Assembly (NCBI GenBank): GCA_964653285.1
Contig: CAZZEX010000178.1
Location: 1 to 5,301, forward strand
Length of the DNA stretch: 5,301 nt
Reading direction: 5' to 3'
DNA from: CAZZEX01 sp964653285
GTDB taxonomy: Bacteria > Chloroflexota > Anaerolineae > B4-G1
Shown: piece by piece, positions 4,977 to 5,301 of the stretch
How the letters are laid out: the number at the start of each line of letters is the position of its first letter
How positions within the stretch are numbered: the first letter of the stretch is position 1
The notes under the pieces: generated by a model
What the model was told of the DNA's origin: nothing
The model's database searches: none
Seen by the model: the letters and a program-made list of their open reading frames with translations, nothing else
Translations under genes and position numbers: made by a program

Positions 4977-5301
4977 TCGGTTTCTGGGATATAATCGGAC
5001 GCAGCGAAAGCGGTCCTCTGGTCAAGGAAGAGGAATTTGACCTGCAGGTGGGGCAGATGGCCCGCCATAAGGTCGAGAAATACGGCATCCGGTACGACCC
5101 GGAACAGGTCATCCCGGCCGACGACGATCTGGCGGATCGGGTTTACCAGGCCGGCTTCGATCTGTTCCTGGAACTGGGCATCTACTGCCGGGACACTGGC
5201 CGTTTGATGAAGTTCACCCGCGATGAGGTGGAATGGGCTCTGAAGTATGCCCCGACCACAGTCACCTACGGGCAGGGTCGGGACGTGGCGGTGATGACCT
5301 A
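4973..5301 (+). CDS. mtmB: MtmB-family (monomethylamine) corrinoid methyltransferase, 5' part
   Basis: Only the first 109 codons are present; the gene runs off the right edge. The start ATG 4973 overlaps the corrinoid protein stop (ATGA) and follows an AAGGAGG site (4957-4963). Residues about 60-75, AGFDLFLELGIYCRDTGR, and 77-104, ending in YGQGRDV, line up by eye with the N-terminal region of archaeal MtmB (AGFEMLLECGIYCTDT... GTGRDA). That makes this the MtmB family rather than MttB or MtbB. MtmB demethylates monomethylamine and passes the methyl group to a corrinoid protein like the one encoded upstream. The archaeal enzymes use pyrrolysine at an in-frame amber codon around residue 202, which lies outside this window. 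Many bacterial relatives of such methyltransferases lack pyrrolysine and act on other substrates, so the family is clear but the substrate is not. The symbol denotes family only. Confidence 0.85.
   Translation, partial: MIGFWDIIGRSESGPLVKEEEFDLQVGQMARHKVEKYGIRYDPEQVIPADDDLADRVYQAGFDLFLELGIYCRDTGRLMKFTRDEVEWALKYAPTTVTYGQGRDVAVMT

Noticed and set aside
4840..5112. 90-codon minus-strand frame across the MtmC-MtmB junction
   Set aside because: It is antisense to two well-supported coupled genes and its composition is Pro/Arg/Ser-rich and unlike a folded protein.
1..5301. CRISPR array, tRNA, insertion sequence or attachment site
   Set aside because: No regularly spaced direct repeats, cloverleaf, transposase or terminal inverted repeats were seen on either strand.

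Overview
The window is GC-rich, with strong G/C preference at third codon positions. It looks like a chromosomal segment of an uncultured or anaerobic bacterium. Chloroflexota (Anaerolineae-like) is my best guess, from the style of the GAF kinases with 'NARLYEQA' linkers and from a bacterial MtmB-type methyltransferase locus. That placement is inference; no phylogenetic marker is present. All well-supported genes are on the + strand.

Region 1 (1-3676) is a signalling pair. A 27-codon leader ORF (114-197) with a strong Shine-Dalgarno overlaps by one base the start of a membrane-anchored kinase with two GAF domains and a HisKA_2 core (197-2158). Twelve bases later comes a second kinase with an unusual order: receiver, coiled coil, PAS, HisKA, HATPase (2171-3676). 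The receiver resembles those that partner HisKA_2 kinases in PdtaS/PdtaR or EutW/EutV systems. The simplest reading is a phosphorelay from kinase 1 to the receiver of kinase 2, gating the activity of kinase 2. No DNA- or RNA-binding output domain is in the window. The PAS domain of kinase 2 carries a short in-frame segment that looks like a copy of a widespread dispersed bacterial repeat.

Region 2 (3677-3861) is a boundary. It holds an 11-bp GC-rich palindrome, an antisense reading frame that looks like the tail of a decayed gene, and a textbook sigma-70 promoter (TTGACA, 17 bp, TATAAT).

Region 3 (3862-4240) is a self-contained transcription unit: a stand-alone SCP2 sterol/lipid-carrier domain protein of 106 aa, followed by a clear intrinsic terminator.

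Region 4 (4317-5301, running off the window) is a methyl-transfer operon. A 219-aa corrinoid protein with the DxHxxG cobalamin motif overlaps by ATGA an MtmB-family (monomethylamine methyltransferase) gene, of which only the first 109 codons are present. Together they would take a methyl group from a methylated amine or related substrate and load it onto the corrinoid. Whether this MtmB relative carries pyrrolysine cannot be seen, because that position lies beyond the window end.
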